63,738 bases of DNA from Paraburkholderia nodosa (GTDB taxonomy: Bacteria > Pseudomonadota > Gammaproteobacteria > Burkholderiales > Burkholderiaceae): NCBI RefSeq assembly GCF_001718195.1, contig NZ_MCNV01000037.1, positions 1 through 63,738 on the forward strand, in the 5' to 3' direction. The notes under the pieces are model-generated. The model saw only the letters and a list, made by a program, of their open reading frames with translations, was not told the origin of the DNA and searched no databases. Made by a program: the position numbers and the translations under genes. Below are positions 46,034 through 55,438 of this stretch, one piece after another; within the stretch, counting starts at the first letter, position 1, and every line of letters begins with the position of its first letter.

Positions 46034-47200
46034 ATGCGTGGTTGGGAAAGGTCGATATTTCTGGCTTTATTTGGTGCGTCATCCTTGGCTCAAGCACAAG
46101 GGACTGTGAATCTCTACGGTGTACTCGACGAAGGCATTATGTACCAAAGCAACGTTGCTGATAGCAAGAGAATTTCGCTTGACTCGCTTAGCGGCCTCAT
46201 GGGAAGTCGATGGGGCCTGACCGGGAGCGAGGATCTCAGTGGCGGTTTACATGCAACGTTCACCCTTGAGTCAGGCGTAAACCTAAATCAAGGTCAGGCT
46301 GGTCAGGGCGGCCTGCTATTTGGTCGTCAAGCCTTCATCGGTATCAAAAGCGACAACTGCGGCGGCCTGACATTTGGACGTCAATACGACATGATCTTCT
46401 ACTTTCCCGAGCCGCTGACTGCCGAAGCACTGGTCGGAGGCGCGCCGGCGGGACACCCAGGGGATCTGGACAATGCGTCCAACACGGTTCGACCGAATAA
46501 TTCTGTCCGATACATGAGCCCTGACATCTACGGCGCGAGCTTCGGAATTGAGTACAGCTTTGGTGGTATTGCCGGTAACTTCACATCTACCAGTGGTTAT
46601 TCGGTAGGTGCAGGTTACGTGAAAGGGCCATTGAAACTGGGGGCATCATTCGAGTACTTTAAGAACCCCACCGCAGCGCCAGGCACAGGATTTTTTACTG
46701 CCTATTTGAATGGAATCTCTCCTCTTCAAGGTGCTATCAACCGTGGATATGCCTCCGCCCAAGCGTATCAGTCTGTAGTCGTAGCATCCAACTTCACAAT
46801 CGGCCGCGTCATCGTGGCAGCATCGTTCTCTAATGTTCAATACGCGAATCTCGCCCTGCCTCAGCTGGACGGAACAGTCATATTCAACAACTACGATGTC
46901 GGAATAATGTATCGTTTCAGCCAAGCGTGGACAGTCGCAGCATCATACGACTACTTGCAATCGAATGGCATTCAAGACGTTTCGGGACACATACTCGGAA
47001 ACCAGCACTTCAACCAAGTAACGATTTCAACAGACTACTTTTTATCCAAGCGAACCGACGTCTATTTCGAAATCGGTTGGCAACAAGCATCTGGGACATC
47101 GTCTCTTGGGGTTCCCGCTGTTGCGAGCGTCGCGAATGTGGGTGACTCATCCAGCAATCGCCAGATCCTTGCTCGCGCCGCGATCCGTCAAAAGTTCTGA
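46034..47200 (+). CDS. General porin (second, diverged)
   Basis: Outer-membrane porin of 388 residues. The signal peptide is short (MRGWERSIFLALFGASSLAQ, then AQ), after which GTVNLYGVLDEGIMYQSN starts the barrel. It has the loop 3 region LFGRQAFIGIKSDNCGGLTF and the C-terminal AIRQKF with terminal Phe. An unusual Cys sits in KSDNCGGL. It is diverged from the porin at 7.9 kb. It precedes the P450 gene in the same direction, though 527 bp apart, so shared control is doubtful. Confidence 0.92.
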   Translation: MRGWERSIFLALFGASSLAQAQGTVNLYGVLDEGIMYQSNVADSKRISLDSLSGLMGSRWGLTGSEDLSGGLHATFTLESGVNLNQGQAGQGGLLFGRQAFIGIKSDNCGGLTFGRQYDMIFYFPEPLTAEALVGGAPAGHPGDLDNASNTVRPNNSVRYMSPDIYGASFGIEYSFGGIAGNFTSTSGYSVGAGYVKGPLKLGASFEYFKNPTAAPGTGFFTAYLNGISPLQGAINRGYASAQAYQSVVVASNFTIGRVIVAASFSNVQYANLALPQLDGTVIFNNYDVGIMYRFSQAWTVAASYDYLQSNGIQDVSGHILGNQHFNQVTISTDYFLSKRTDVYFEIGWQQASGTSSLGVPAVASVANVGDSSSNRQILARAAIRQKF

Positions 47201-47727
47201 ATAGAGCTAAACATGCTGGAATGCAACGACTCACAGCACCGATCGATCCTCCCAAATGACCCGACTGACGCTGCCAGCGTTGGCGAGTCACGCCCCCACT
47301 TTCGATGCATGACTAAATTTTCTGACCTTCCTGACATTCCTGATCGGCGTCGCGTCTTATTGGTTAAACTGGCGAAACCATCACACCAATTAATTATCTT
47401 AACTTCAACAGGAGACTACAGTCCGCGCATTAATTTGCATACGTTCCGCCGCGTATCCTCAATATCATCGATATCAAAGAACAATGTTTATATGGATTAA
47501 GGATGAAATGGGAAATCATAATATGATAATTAGATACGCCGGACGCAAATTGACAGCCACCACACCAACCACCACCCGCGGGGAGCACCCGCCTGCGATA
47601 AAGTTAAATCGATCGGCAAGCACCAACTGAAATGAGCTCTCTACGTTAGCAGACTGGATCATCGCGCGCGTAGACGCTCTTTCGTGTCGCGCGTCCACTA
47701 ACACGAACCTCCCTGGACTCAAACAGA
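47201..47727. other. AT-rich intergenic region before the P450 gene
   Basis: About 527 bp with runs such as TTAATTATCTTAAC and AATCATAATATGATAATTAG. No gene or hairpin terminator could be supported. It likely holds the P450 promoter. Confidence 0.4.
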
Positions 47728-49014
47728 ATGCAAAAATATGACCTACCAAGAGAAATAGCGAACCGCATCGTCGATCCGAAGTCCCACACGGACATCGATG
47801 GCCTCCACGAAATTTACACTTGGGCACGCGCAAACAACCCTGTCGGGAGAGCGACGGCTGCCGGGCATGACCCGTTTTGGGTGATTACAAAACACGCCGA
47901 CGTCTCTATGATCTCACGGAATAATTCTCTATTCCACAATGGAGATTATTCTGTCGTGTGTCGCCCTAGAGCATCGATAGAGCATATTATGTCCACGACC
48001 GGTTCACCGAACATTGTTCGGTCGCTCGTGCACATCGATGGCGAAGAACACAAAAGTTTACGCGCGCTGACTCAATCCTGGTTCATGCCGAACAGTATTC
48101 TCAAGCTTGAAGACCGTATTAGATCGCTAGCCCGTGCGATGGTCGCGAAGCTGCAGCAACACAACGGAAAGGTGATCGATTTTTCAGGCGCATTCGCGTC
48201 GCAGTACCCACTGCACGTAATCATGGATATTCTCGGTGTCCCTCAGGAGGATTTTCCTCGCATACTTGCACTAACTTACGAGATGTTCGGGAGTGAAGAC
48301 GAGGAATACACACGCGATACGGTGCGCCAAGGCGACGCGAGCAGTGCGACGGGCAATGCGCTCCTGTCTGTAGTTGACGACTTCAGGGAGTACTTCGAAA
48401 GCTTAAACGAAGCGCGCCGGAAGGACCCGCGCAATGATGTCGCGACTTTGCTAGCCAACGCGGTCATCAATGGGCAGCCTATCGATGACGTAACCCGCCT
48501 CGGCTATTACGTAATTATCGCTGCCGCAGGGCATCATACAGTGTCGTCGTCCACGTCGGTCGCAATGTGGGCATTGTGCCGCTTTATGGAGTTGCTACCA
48601 CAGCTTCAGGCAAATCGATCGCTCATTCCACATTTTATCGATGAATGCCTTAGATTCGCATCGCCGGTTCATCATTTCATGCGTACAGCGACTGCCGACA
48701 CTAATATCCGGGGCCGAAAAATTCGCAAGGGAGATTGGCTGATGTTGTGCTATGGCTCGGCGAATCGCGACGAAGAAGTCTTCCCTTCGCCATTCACATT
48801 CAATATTGATCGCAGACCCAACCCACATATCGCGTTCGGTGTCGGCGGCCACGTATGCCTTGGTCGACATCTCGCGCACATGGAGATGCGGATTCTGTTC
48901 GATGAGCTGATTCCGAGATTGCAACGCGCTGAGCTAGTGGGTGAGATCGAATACATGGAGTCAAACTTCGTTTGTGGACCGAAACACCTTCCCGTTCGCT
49001 GCATGTTGCAATAA
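47728..49014 (+). CDS. Cytochrome P450
   Basis: Soluble bacterial P450 of 428 residues. The haem-binding loop is AFGVGGHVCLGRHLA with the Cys ligand. The I-helix motif is IAAAGHHTVSSS (AGxxT-like), and ExxR is in IDECLRFASP. Family blocks HIDGEEHKSLRALTQSWF and SANRDEEVFPSPFTFNIDR are present. It resembles class I P450s acting on terpenoid, sterol or acyl substrates, but the substrate is not predictable. No ferredoxin or reductase gene adjoins. Moderate GC and IS-rich flanks suggest acquisition. Confidence 0.92.
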   Translation: MQKYDLPREIANRIVDPKSHTDIDGLHEIYTWARANNPVGRATAAGHDPFWVITKHADVSMISRNNSLFHNGDYSVVCRPRASIEHIMSTTGSPNIVRSLVHIDGEEHKSLRALTQSWFMPNSILKLEDRIRSLARAMVAKLQQHNGKVIDFSGAFASQYPLHVIMDILGVPQEDFPRILALTYEMFGSEDEEYTRDTVRQGDASSATGNALLSVVDDFREYFESLNEARRKDPRNDVATLLANAVINGQPIDDVTRLGYYVIIAAAGHHTVSSSTSVAMWALCRFMELLPQLQANRSLIPHFIDECLRFASPVHHFMRTATADTNIRGRKIRKGDWLMLCYGSANRDEEVFPSPFTFNIDRRPNPHIAFGVGGHVCLGRHLAHMEMRILFDELIPRLQRAELVGEIEYMESNFVCGPKHLPVRCMLQ

Positions 49015-49432
49015 CACAACCCGCGATATCCGCATGCACGAAACAGCTAGCCGTGTATCGAACGAGCACGTCAATAACAGGGGTGGCATCATATCCGGCA
49101 TGAGGTGATAGGCCTACACAGAAAGCAGCCCAGGCCCAACCTTCGATCCGGGCGCCATACACGCTGGCTCTATGACATTGACATGCCAAGCTGCGAATTG
49201 GACTCTAGAACCGTGCGCATTGCCGGGATTGCATCGCACCCTTGCGTTCGCGATGAGGACAGCTGCCGTATCACGCGCAGCGACCATTCCGCCGCTGTGT
49301 CACCTCGGCTATCAACCAGTGTTAGGTTCCAGCTCTCCTCGCCCAGATTAAACGCCACCTACCGGCGGCCACCTGATGCCGCATTGCGCCCATGTCTTCC
49401 TTGCTGCCGCGGCATTACCAGAAAGCGCATGG
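49015..49432. other. Intergenic region, nothing recognised
   Basis: About 418 bp between the P450 and cold-shock genes. Open frames here lack motifs and ribosome-binding sites. Confidence 0.4.
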
Positions 49433-49636
49433 TCAGTGCGGCTGGATGCTTATCGCCTGCCTGCCCTTGGGCCCGTTTTTTGCTTCGAAGGTTACCCTTT
49501 GATTATCCTGTAGCGTCTTGAATCCCTCTATCTGGATATCAGAGTAATGCACAAACAGATCGCAGCTTCCGTCGTCTGGCTGAATGAATCCGTACCCTCT
49601 TTCATCGTTGAACCATTTAACCTTACCCGTTGCCAT
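49433..49636 (-). CDS. CspA-family cold-shock protein
   Basis: Single cold-shock domain of 67 residues. RNP1 is GYGFIQP (KWFNDERGYGFIQPDDG) and RNP2 is LFVHYSDI. It binds single-stranded RNA/DNA as a chaperone or antiterminator. The ATG at 49636 has AAGGA about ten bases upstream; an in-frame ATG at 49642 is possible. HYSDIQIEGFKTL is typical, with Tyr replacing the more common Phe or His context. It stands alone between the P450 and IS debris. Confidence 0.93.
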   Translation of the reverse strand: MATGKVKWFNDERGYGFIQPDDGSCDLFVHYSDIQIEGFKTLQDNQRVTFEAKNGPKGRQAISIQPH

Positions 49637-49699
49637 TTTCATTTCCTTATCGACGTTTTCTATCAATATAGGATATGCTTAAAGAAAAGTAGCCGACGC

Positions 49700-49900
49700 A
49701 CCAAACTCGCAAATTGATTTGCGTCGACCTACCTTGTCCAAATACAGACCATTGCCGCGCGTCGCGCTCTTTAACCGCATATGGCCCCCCAAATCTCCCC
49801 TTCCGGACACCCCCGGGTTATGCAGCAGAATCCCCTTCCCGCTGCGCCGCCAGCCAGGCTTACACGAACCGGGTTGGCGTCATGAAGCCAAGCGATGGAT
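49700..49900 (-). pseudogene. Degenerate IS3-type 3' end
   Basis: Minus-strand frames give HRLASWRQPGSCKPGW-like and NPGVSGKGRFGGPYAVKERD segments, which recall the end of IS3-type OrfB and the following IS tail. Multiple frameshifts are present. The remaining 150 bp to 50058 hold nothing recognisable. Confidence 0.45.
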
Positions 49901-50058
49901 GAGATGACTGTTCTACATGCAAGTTTCAACCGGGAATCTTGGTCCGGGACATCGGAGCGCGGCCGCAGTCACACCCCCCTCATTCATTCGCCCTCATTCA
50001 CTCACAATGAGCGGAATCCACGATCTCTTTGTCTTCACGCAACACGAAACAGAGCTAA

Positions 50059-51250
50059 CGTCAAGAGTGGTGTATGGGCAGCATCGTGACGGTCGATATC
50101 AAGCGGCGAGTTTCTGCTGAACCGGTCGATCGTCTTGCACCGAGTCGCCGTCCTTGAAGGCAATGCCCTCGAGCAACAGCTTGATTTTTTCCGGGCCGTT
50201 GATACGGCGCCAACTTTTCTCAGCTTTCTCAATCAGCTTGAATGCCAGGCCGAGGAAGGTCGGCCGCGACACGCAGTTACGCGTGCGTGTCGTACGGTGA
50301 CGCACCGTCGCGAACGTCGATTCAATCGCGTTGGTCGTGCGCAGGTGCTGCCAATGTTCGGCGGGGAACTCGTAGAAGGCCAGCAAGCTGTCTCGGTCCT
50401 TCTTCAACGTCTCGGTCGCCTTCGGATATTTCGCCGCATAGATCGATACGAAACGATCGAACGCAGCGTACGCGTCGGCGCGGGTCGCGGCCATCCAGAT
50501 CGATTGCATGTCGGCCTTCGCACGCGCTTGTTGCGACTTGGCAGCGCGTTCAGACGTTGCCCATCTTGTGAAACCAACAGCGCTGACCACGCGTGGCCGG
50601 AAACACCTCTTCCAGCGCCGCCCAGAAGCCCATTGCGCCGTCGCCGACCGCCAGCCAGAGGTCCTGCCTTCAGACCGCGCTTTTTCAGGTCGAGCAGAAG
50701 CTCCAGCCACGACGCTTTCGTCTCGCGATACCCATCGCCGATCGCCACACGCTCTTTGCTCCCGTCCGGTTTCACGCCGATGATCACGAGCAAGCATTGC
50801 CCATCGGAGTTCTCGCTGCGCAGCCCCGTGTGAATGCCGTCGACCCACCAATAGACATAGTGCGACTCCGACAGATCACGCCGGCTCCAGGCCACATGCT
50901 CGTCGGCCCATTGCGCCTTAAGCCGGCTTACCACGTTGGCCGACAAGCCCTTGGCGTCATCGCCTGGCAGCACGCTCAACGCTTCGCTCATATCGCCCGT
51001 CGAGATACCCTTCAGATACAGCCAGGGCAGCGCTGCGCTCACGCGAGGCGACTCCTCACGTACGGCGGCCAATCGTCGAATTGAACTTCACGCCCGATCC
51101 CGATCGGTCGCGCACCTTTTGGCACCTTCACAGCAATCGGGCCGGCGGCTGTCAACACCTCGCGCTCTGGCAAGCAGCCGTTGCGCACGACGGCGCGCTG
51201 CCCGTGCAAAGTCTTGACGTTCGCGAACCGCTCCATCAGTTCTGCCAGCT
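50059..51250 (-). pseudogene. IS256-family transposase with frameshifts
   Basis: N-terminal ERFANVKTLHGQRAVVRNGC, middle SAALPWLYLKGISTGDMSEA and YVYWWVDGIHTGLRSENSDG, and C-terminal FYEFPAEHWQHLRTTNAIES plus LEGIAFKDGDSVQDDRPVQQ are in three frames, with breaks near 51065 and 50650. The left end carries CGTCAAGAGTGGTGTATG (50059-50076), repeated exactly at 53821-53838. Confidence 0.87.
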
Positions 51251-51324
51251 CCGCTTCGATCGCTTATTGAATCACTTGCTGCGCCCCGTGACGAACCAAT
51301 TCGTCCAGACCAAGTCCACCGCCT

Positions 51325-51567
51325 TCAATTCCCCGCCTCAGATTCCCCGTACACCGTGGGTGAGTAGCCCGCGGGAATCGCACCCGCAGGCCCTCTCAGG
51401 TAGGGTCGAGAACTGGCGCGCGGTGGTCTTTCCACCGCTTTCGCGGTGGCCCTCAGTCCGGCTGCCATAGTCACGTTTCCAGCTCCCGCCACGTCGAACG
51501 CAGCTTGCGGTTTTCCCGCACTACGCTCTCCTGTTTGCTTCACGTCAAGGTTTATGGGGCCTATCAT
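51325..51567 (-). pseudogene. Group II intron-associated remnant
   Basis: The frame MIGPINLDVKQTGERSAGKP followed by QAAFDVAGAGN recalls the N-terminal leader of some group II intron reverse transcriptases, and the adjoining DNA (GGGCCTGCGGGTGCGATTCC on the minus strand) looks like ribozyme or leader sequence. The RT domains are missing. The assignment is tentative. Confidence 0.4.
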
Positions 51568-51759
51568 GCCGGGCGCGCTTTCGGTGCGACGGTAACCATA
51601 CGAATCCGCATGGAATAGTGGATCGAGGATCGGCTCAATGAGCCCCCGGCGTCATAGTAGTTGTCGCCTCTGAACTTTCTTATCGAGAAGAGTCAGAGGT
51701 ACGAGTTGAAGACGAAACAAACGTATTCTGTTGAGTTCAAGGACAACCGAGCGCTTGAA

Positions 51760-51995
51760 CCGCACGCTGTACTTGCTCATGAAAAAACACCCCAAATTGT
51801 TGGACGGGTGTCGCATGCAGCGCGTCACCGAGCGCTCCCTTCGGCCAGTTCCGATCGAGTTTGCCATCTGTTTTCATGTGGCCGATGGCTGGCTCAATCG
51901 CACTGCGGCGTCTGATCATCGCCCGCCATCCGCGCGTGACGCCTCGCCGCAGTCCCGGGTGGTAGACCTTCACACCTTCGATCCACCTTGCGTTT
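51760..51995 (-). pseudogene. IS5-like transposase C-terminal fragment
   Basis: VKVYHPGLRRGVTRGWRAMI and RRRSAIEPAIGHMKTDGKLD, then NWPKGALGDALHA, match the end of an IS5/IS1478-type transposase. It abuts the 3' end of the calpain-like gene. Confidence 0.72.
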
Positions 51996-51999
51996 TGGC

Positions 52000-53658
52000 C
52001 TACGCTATATGTGTTGTGTTGATTTGCTGATCGACCGAATGCAGCCTCGTATACGCCGCACCCCATTCGGATGATTGAAAATGCAGCGCGCTCATACTGG
52101 CGACCAGGCTATTAACCTGACTACCAAGCGTGCCACCGGATGTGGATTTGGCAACGCAATTAGATTCGGGATCTGAAATGATTACTTCGCCGCCCCCACC
52201 CTTGTTCCAAAGTTGATCGGCAGACACTTCAAACTGAGTGTCGTATCGATTGTTGCCATTATGGTTTCCCCACGGATTCCGGAGAATAAAATCCCCGGTT
52301 GATTGGTCATACCCAAGAACAGAGAACATGTGTTCGTTCACCAGCTCTATCTGGCCTGAAGGATCCGTAGTGTTCTGAGAGCAACCGTACATCACCTCGG
52401 TTTTATTATTCAAACCACTGATGATGGATTGCTTCACCGTGTCATCCCACGATGTCTGTGAAAAAGAGGAACACTCATAGGACTCCGCTTGCCTTCCAGT
52501 CACAGCCGCGAGGCCAATGTCACAGCCACCGTCAATTGCTTTATATTGATTCGCGAGGCCGTTCATGTGCTGGTATTCTACAAAGGCCTTCTCGAGAATT
52601 TGAACCCAGCTATCACAGGAATTTTCCGCAGCATTTTGAGCAACTGCATCATTCACAGTAACGTAAACGGGATTTCCTGGGCCATCATAGAACCTAACCC
52701 CGTAAACCCCGTTGCCATCACTCGTAAACATCGACGCAATTTTGCTCGGCTCATCCTGTGCCACACATGCGAGTGCCGCCATCAGATAACAGTCGCCTAC
52801 GCGGCCTTGGTTGACATCGTTTGCAGTTGGCGCGCCGCTCGTGCCGAACAACGGCTGCGTAACGTTCGCATAGCTACCGCCAAGGCCCGACAACGATGGG
52901 TTGTCGGAGCCTAGGAACCATTTATCAATCAGCTCGTTGAACTGGAGCTGACTACTGCCAGGGGCAAGATCGCCCAGCTTGGATGAGGTGTTCTGTCCGC
53001 CCGTCCAGTCAACGTTAGCGGCGTTGCCGTTGACCAATGCATTGGTCACATAGGCAAGGCATGACGATTTTCCAAGTTGCGCCGATACTTCTGACGCGTA
53101 AGTCTTAAGACTATTCAATTGTGCGTCTGTTAATCCACCGCTTCCAATGGCGCTAGCAACGCTTTGTAAATCTGAAAGTATCGAGCTGTATGTGTATTTT
53201 TGCTGTGATTGTGGCTGCGGATGAACGCAGGCGATCTTGTCGTTATATCTGCGCATTTCAAAGCTATCGATCGTATCAGATAGATATGCGGCGACGCAGT
53301 TTCGGTATATATCGACTCTATCCGTAAGCTCTGAAAGATGGGTTCTCAAGCCATTGACACCGGTTTGGGCGATATCATCGGTCCTGTACATACGAGTTGA
53401 TTTTGGAAGCCCGCAATCAATTGACATAGAGTCGAAATCGTTACGAGCGAGCCCCACTGAGTTGGCTTGACCGCCGATCATATCGTTAAAATTTCCAGAT
53501 CCTGCGCTGATTAATGGGCTCCCAAGTGAATTACGTAACACATCGATATTGTTATCTACTCTACCCTCGATCGTCTCGCCCGTTTTTGATGATTTCGTCA
53601 AAAATCCCTGTCTTTCCGTAACGACCAGTTCCCTTCTGCTTCGCGTAATTGACGCCAT
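52000..53658 (-). CDS. Calpain-family (C2) cysteine protease, likely type I secreted
   Basis: Protein of 552 residues. The C2 catalytic triad is visible: Cys290 in VNQGRVGDCYLMAALACVA, His443 in VNEHMFSVLGYD and Asn461 in LRNPWGN. The first 250 residues are Ser/Asn/Asp-rich without a Sec signal peptide. No Ca-binding RTX repeats occur and the C-terminal 60 residues are Ser/Gly-rich. It lies downstream of, and in line with, a complete type I secretion operon, about 330 bp away with an IS256 end between, so it may be the exported substrate. The ATG at 53658 follows GGGGGTGA. The end may have been altered by the IS5 fragment next to it. Confidence 0.82.
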   Translation of the reverse strand: MASITRSRRELVVTERQGFLTKSSKTGETIEGRVDNNIDVLRNSLGSPLISAGSGNFNDMIGGQANSVGLARNDFDSMSIDCGLPKSTRMYRTDDIAQTGVNGLRTHLSELTDRVDIYRNCVAAYLSDTIDSFEMRRYNDKIACVHPQPQSQQKYTYSSILSDLQSVASAIGSGGLTDAQLNSLKTYASEVSAQLGKSSCLAYVTNALVNGNAANVDWTGGQNTSSKLGDLAPGSSQLQFNELIDKWFLGSDNPSLSGLGGSYANVTQPLFGTSGAPTANDVNQGRVGDCYLMAALACVAQDEPSKIASMFTSDGNGVYGVRFYDGPGNPVYVTVNDAVAQNAAENSCDSWVQILEKAFVEYQHMNGLANQYKAIDGGCDIGLAAVTGRQAESYECSSFSQTSWDDTVKQSIISGLNNKTEVMYGCSQNTTDPSGQIELVNEHMFSVLGYDQSTGDFILRNPWGNHNGNNRYDTQFEVSADQLWNKGGGGEVIISDPESNCVAKSTSGGTLGSQVNSLVASMSALHFQSSEWGAAYTRLHSVDQQINTTHIA

Positions 53659-53820
53659 GTCACCCCCTGAAAAGATCACAAATCACAACACTTGAGGAAC
53701 AAGCAGGCACGCCTTTCAAACTGCCTACCAACTATTCCGGGCCCCTTCAAACACATGAACGCGCATAGAAGAGAGATCGTGGAGATTGAGTTTCATCTTG
53801 CGCTGATATGCCGGAGAAAT

Positions 53821-53940
53821 CGTCAAGAGTGGTGTATGCGGGTCGGTCGCATGATTAGGCGGCCAGCGCTTGAGGAACCGGTGCGCTTTCAATCACCGGG
53901 ACTCCGTCTTCAAAGGGAATGCCCATTACGGATGGCAGCT
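53821..53940 (-). pseudogene. IS256-family end remnant
   Basis: GIPFEDGVPVIESAPVPQAL then AA and a stop at 53855-53857 is the C-terminus of an IS256 transposase. The outer 18 bp match 50059-50076. The rest of the IS is missing. Confidence 0.75.
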
Positions 53941-53989
53941 GCTCCATAACCACCGCCAGTCCGATGCTTGCGGCAAACTGGATTCCCCG

Positions 53990-55438
53990 CTAGAACACAT
54001 GATCTCCTATCGCACTCCGATCAAGTGCGCCGGCTGCCGCCCGCAGCTTCACGCGGTCCGACTCCCATTCGACAACGCTGCGAACTCGCTCCTGCTGAGC
54101 GTCCGCAAGTGCCGACTGCACCGATAGCAACTCAAGGATGTTGGCAACGCCCTTGTCGTAGCGCCGCCGCGAAGACGCAACCGCAGAGCGGGCCGCTCGA
54201 AGCAGCTCTTTCGCGGCTTGCAATTTTCCTGCCGCGGCGACAGCCTCCGCCTGAGCCTTAATCACGTCCGTTAAAACTTGCTGCTCAGTATCATGGAGCT
54301 GGGACTCGCTTTGTTCTGCCTGCGCTTGCGCTCTTCTCACCTTGTATGTGCTTGAGAACCCATCAAAGAACGGAATCGTCACAGTGATACCCACAGTTGT
54401 TGTATTACTGTGAATCGCCTGCATCCCTTGGTTCTGGTAACCGTTCTGATAAAAGTTGCCCACGAGGTCAATAGTCGGTAGGCCTTCGGACCGTGCGACC
54501 TTCACCTCCGCCCGCGCGGCTTTCCACTGCTCGCGGGCCGCGATAATCGCTGGATGCCGCGTGGCAGTCTCCTCGAGCCAGTAATTCAGGTCTTCCACAA
54601 CATGAGATGTCGCCGCGTCTTCCAATCCTGCGAGCCTCAGTTCGGTTGAAGGAGCTACCCCGAGAAAATAGAGCAAAGCTCCATTCGATACGCGATCGTC
54701 CGCGGCAGCCTGCTGTTCGGCGAGTTTCGCCTTGGCAAGGGCCGTGGCGGCTTGCAAGCTATCGCTTTGCTCAGCCACGCCCATTCGCTGCCGGCGTTCA
54801 ACGGCCTCATAGGTTTGTTGAGCCATCGAGGTAGATTCGGCGCGCGCCGCTAGCGTCGCCTGAGCCATCTGTGCGTTGAAGTAAGCCTCCACAATGTCCG
54901 ACATCACCTTTTGAATCGACGCGTCGTGGCTAGCCAAAGCGGCCTGCAATGAACGGTTTGCAGCTTCGCTGCTCGCAGCGCGCGCGCCAAAGTCGAACAT
55001 TCGCCAAGCCACGCCCGCACTCAGGGTATGCCCATTTGCGGTTGAGCTAGAAATAGGCGAGTCAGGGTACTGTGTCCGGGTACGTAAGGGTGATACATCT
55101 GCCGACAGCGTTGGAAGATAGGACGCCCGTGCTTCGCCGACCGCCGCGGCTTGCGCTTTGATTGCGGCAAACGAAGCACCGATCTGTGGGTTGTTGCATA
55201 AACCGATGTCGACTGCGCCGGCCAAGGTCAGCGGCCGTGCGAGATCGATGGCGGCGGGACATGTAACCGCCGGCGTTCCACTTTGTAAAATGGCACCATG
55301 ACTGAGCAGGGGCGGTCGGGTCAGCAGCGGGTCTTCCAGAAGGTCCGGTACGCCAGAGCTATGGGCGCGTGCGCCGACGAATAAGCCAAGCAGAATCACT
55401 ATTCCGCGCAGCCGGCTGCTCGCTCTCTTACCGTTCAT
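53990..55438 (-). CDS. TolC-like outer-membrane channel of the type I secretion system
   Basis: Outer-membrane efflux protein of 482 residues. A signal peptide (RGIVILLGLFVGARA) is followed by two OEP repeats (LTLAGAVDIGLCNNPQIGAS; WLEETATRHPAIIAAREQWK) with long helices. The ATG at 55438 overlaps the end of the HlyD gene by 11 bases; a start at 55519 inside that gene is less likely. It forms the exit channel with the ABC exporter and adaptor encoded just upstream. Confidence 0.9.
   Translation of the reverse strand: MNGKRASSRLRGIVILLGLFVGARAHSSGVPDLLEDPLLTRPPLLSHGAILQSGTPAVTCPAAIDLARPLTLAGAVDIGLCNNPQIGASFAAIKAQAAAVGEARASYLPTLSADVSPLRTRTQYPDSPISSSTANGHTLSAGVAWRMFDFGARAASSEAANRSLQAALASHDASIQKVMSDIVEAYFNAQMAQATLAARAESTSMAQQTYEAVERRQRMGVAEQSDSLQAATALAKAKLAEQQAAADDRVSNGALLYFLGVAPSTELRLAGLEDAATSHVVEDLNYWLEETATRHPAIIAAREQWKAARAEVKVARSEGLPTIDLVGNFYQNGYQNQGMQAIHSNTTTVGITVTIPFFDGFSSTYKVRRAQAQAEQSESQLHDTEQQVLTDVIKAQAEAVAAAGKLQAAKELLRAARSAVASSRRRYDKGVANILELLSVQSALADAQQERVRSVVEWESDRVKLRAAAGALDRSAIGDHVF

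Noticed and set aside
47516..47833. Minus-strand frame upstream of the P450 gene
   Set aside because: It overlaps the P450 start and shows no family motif.
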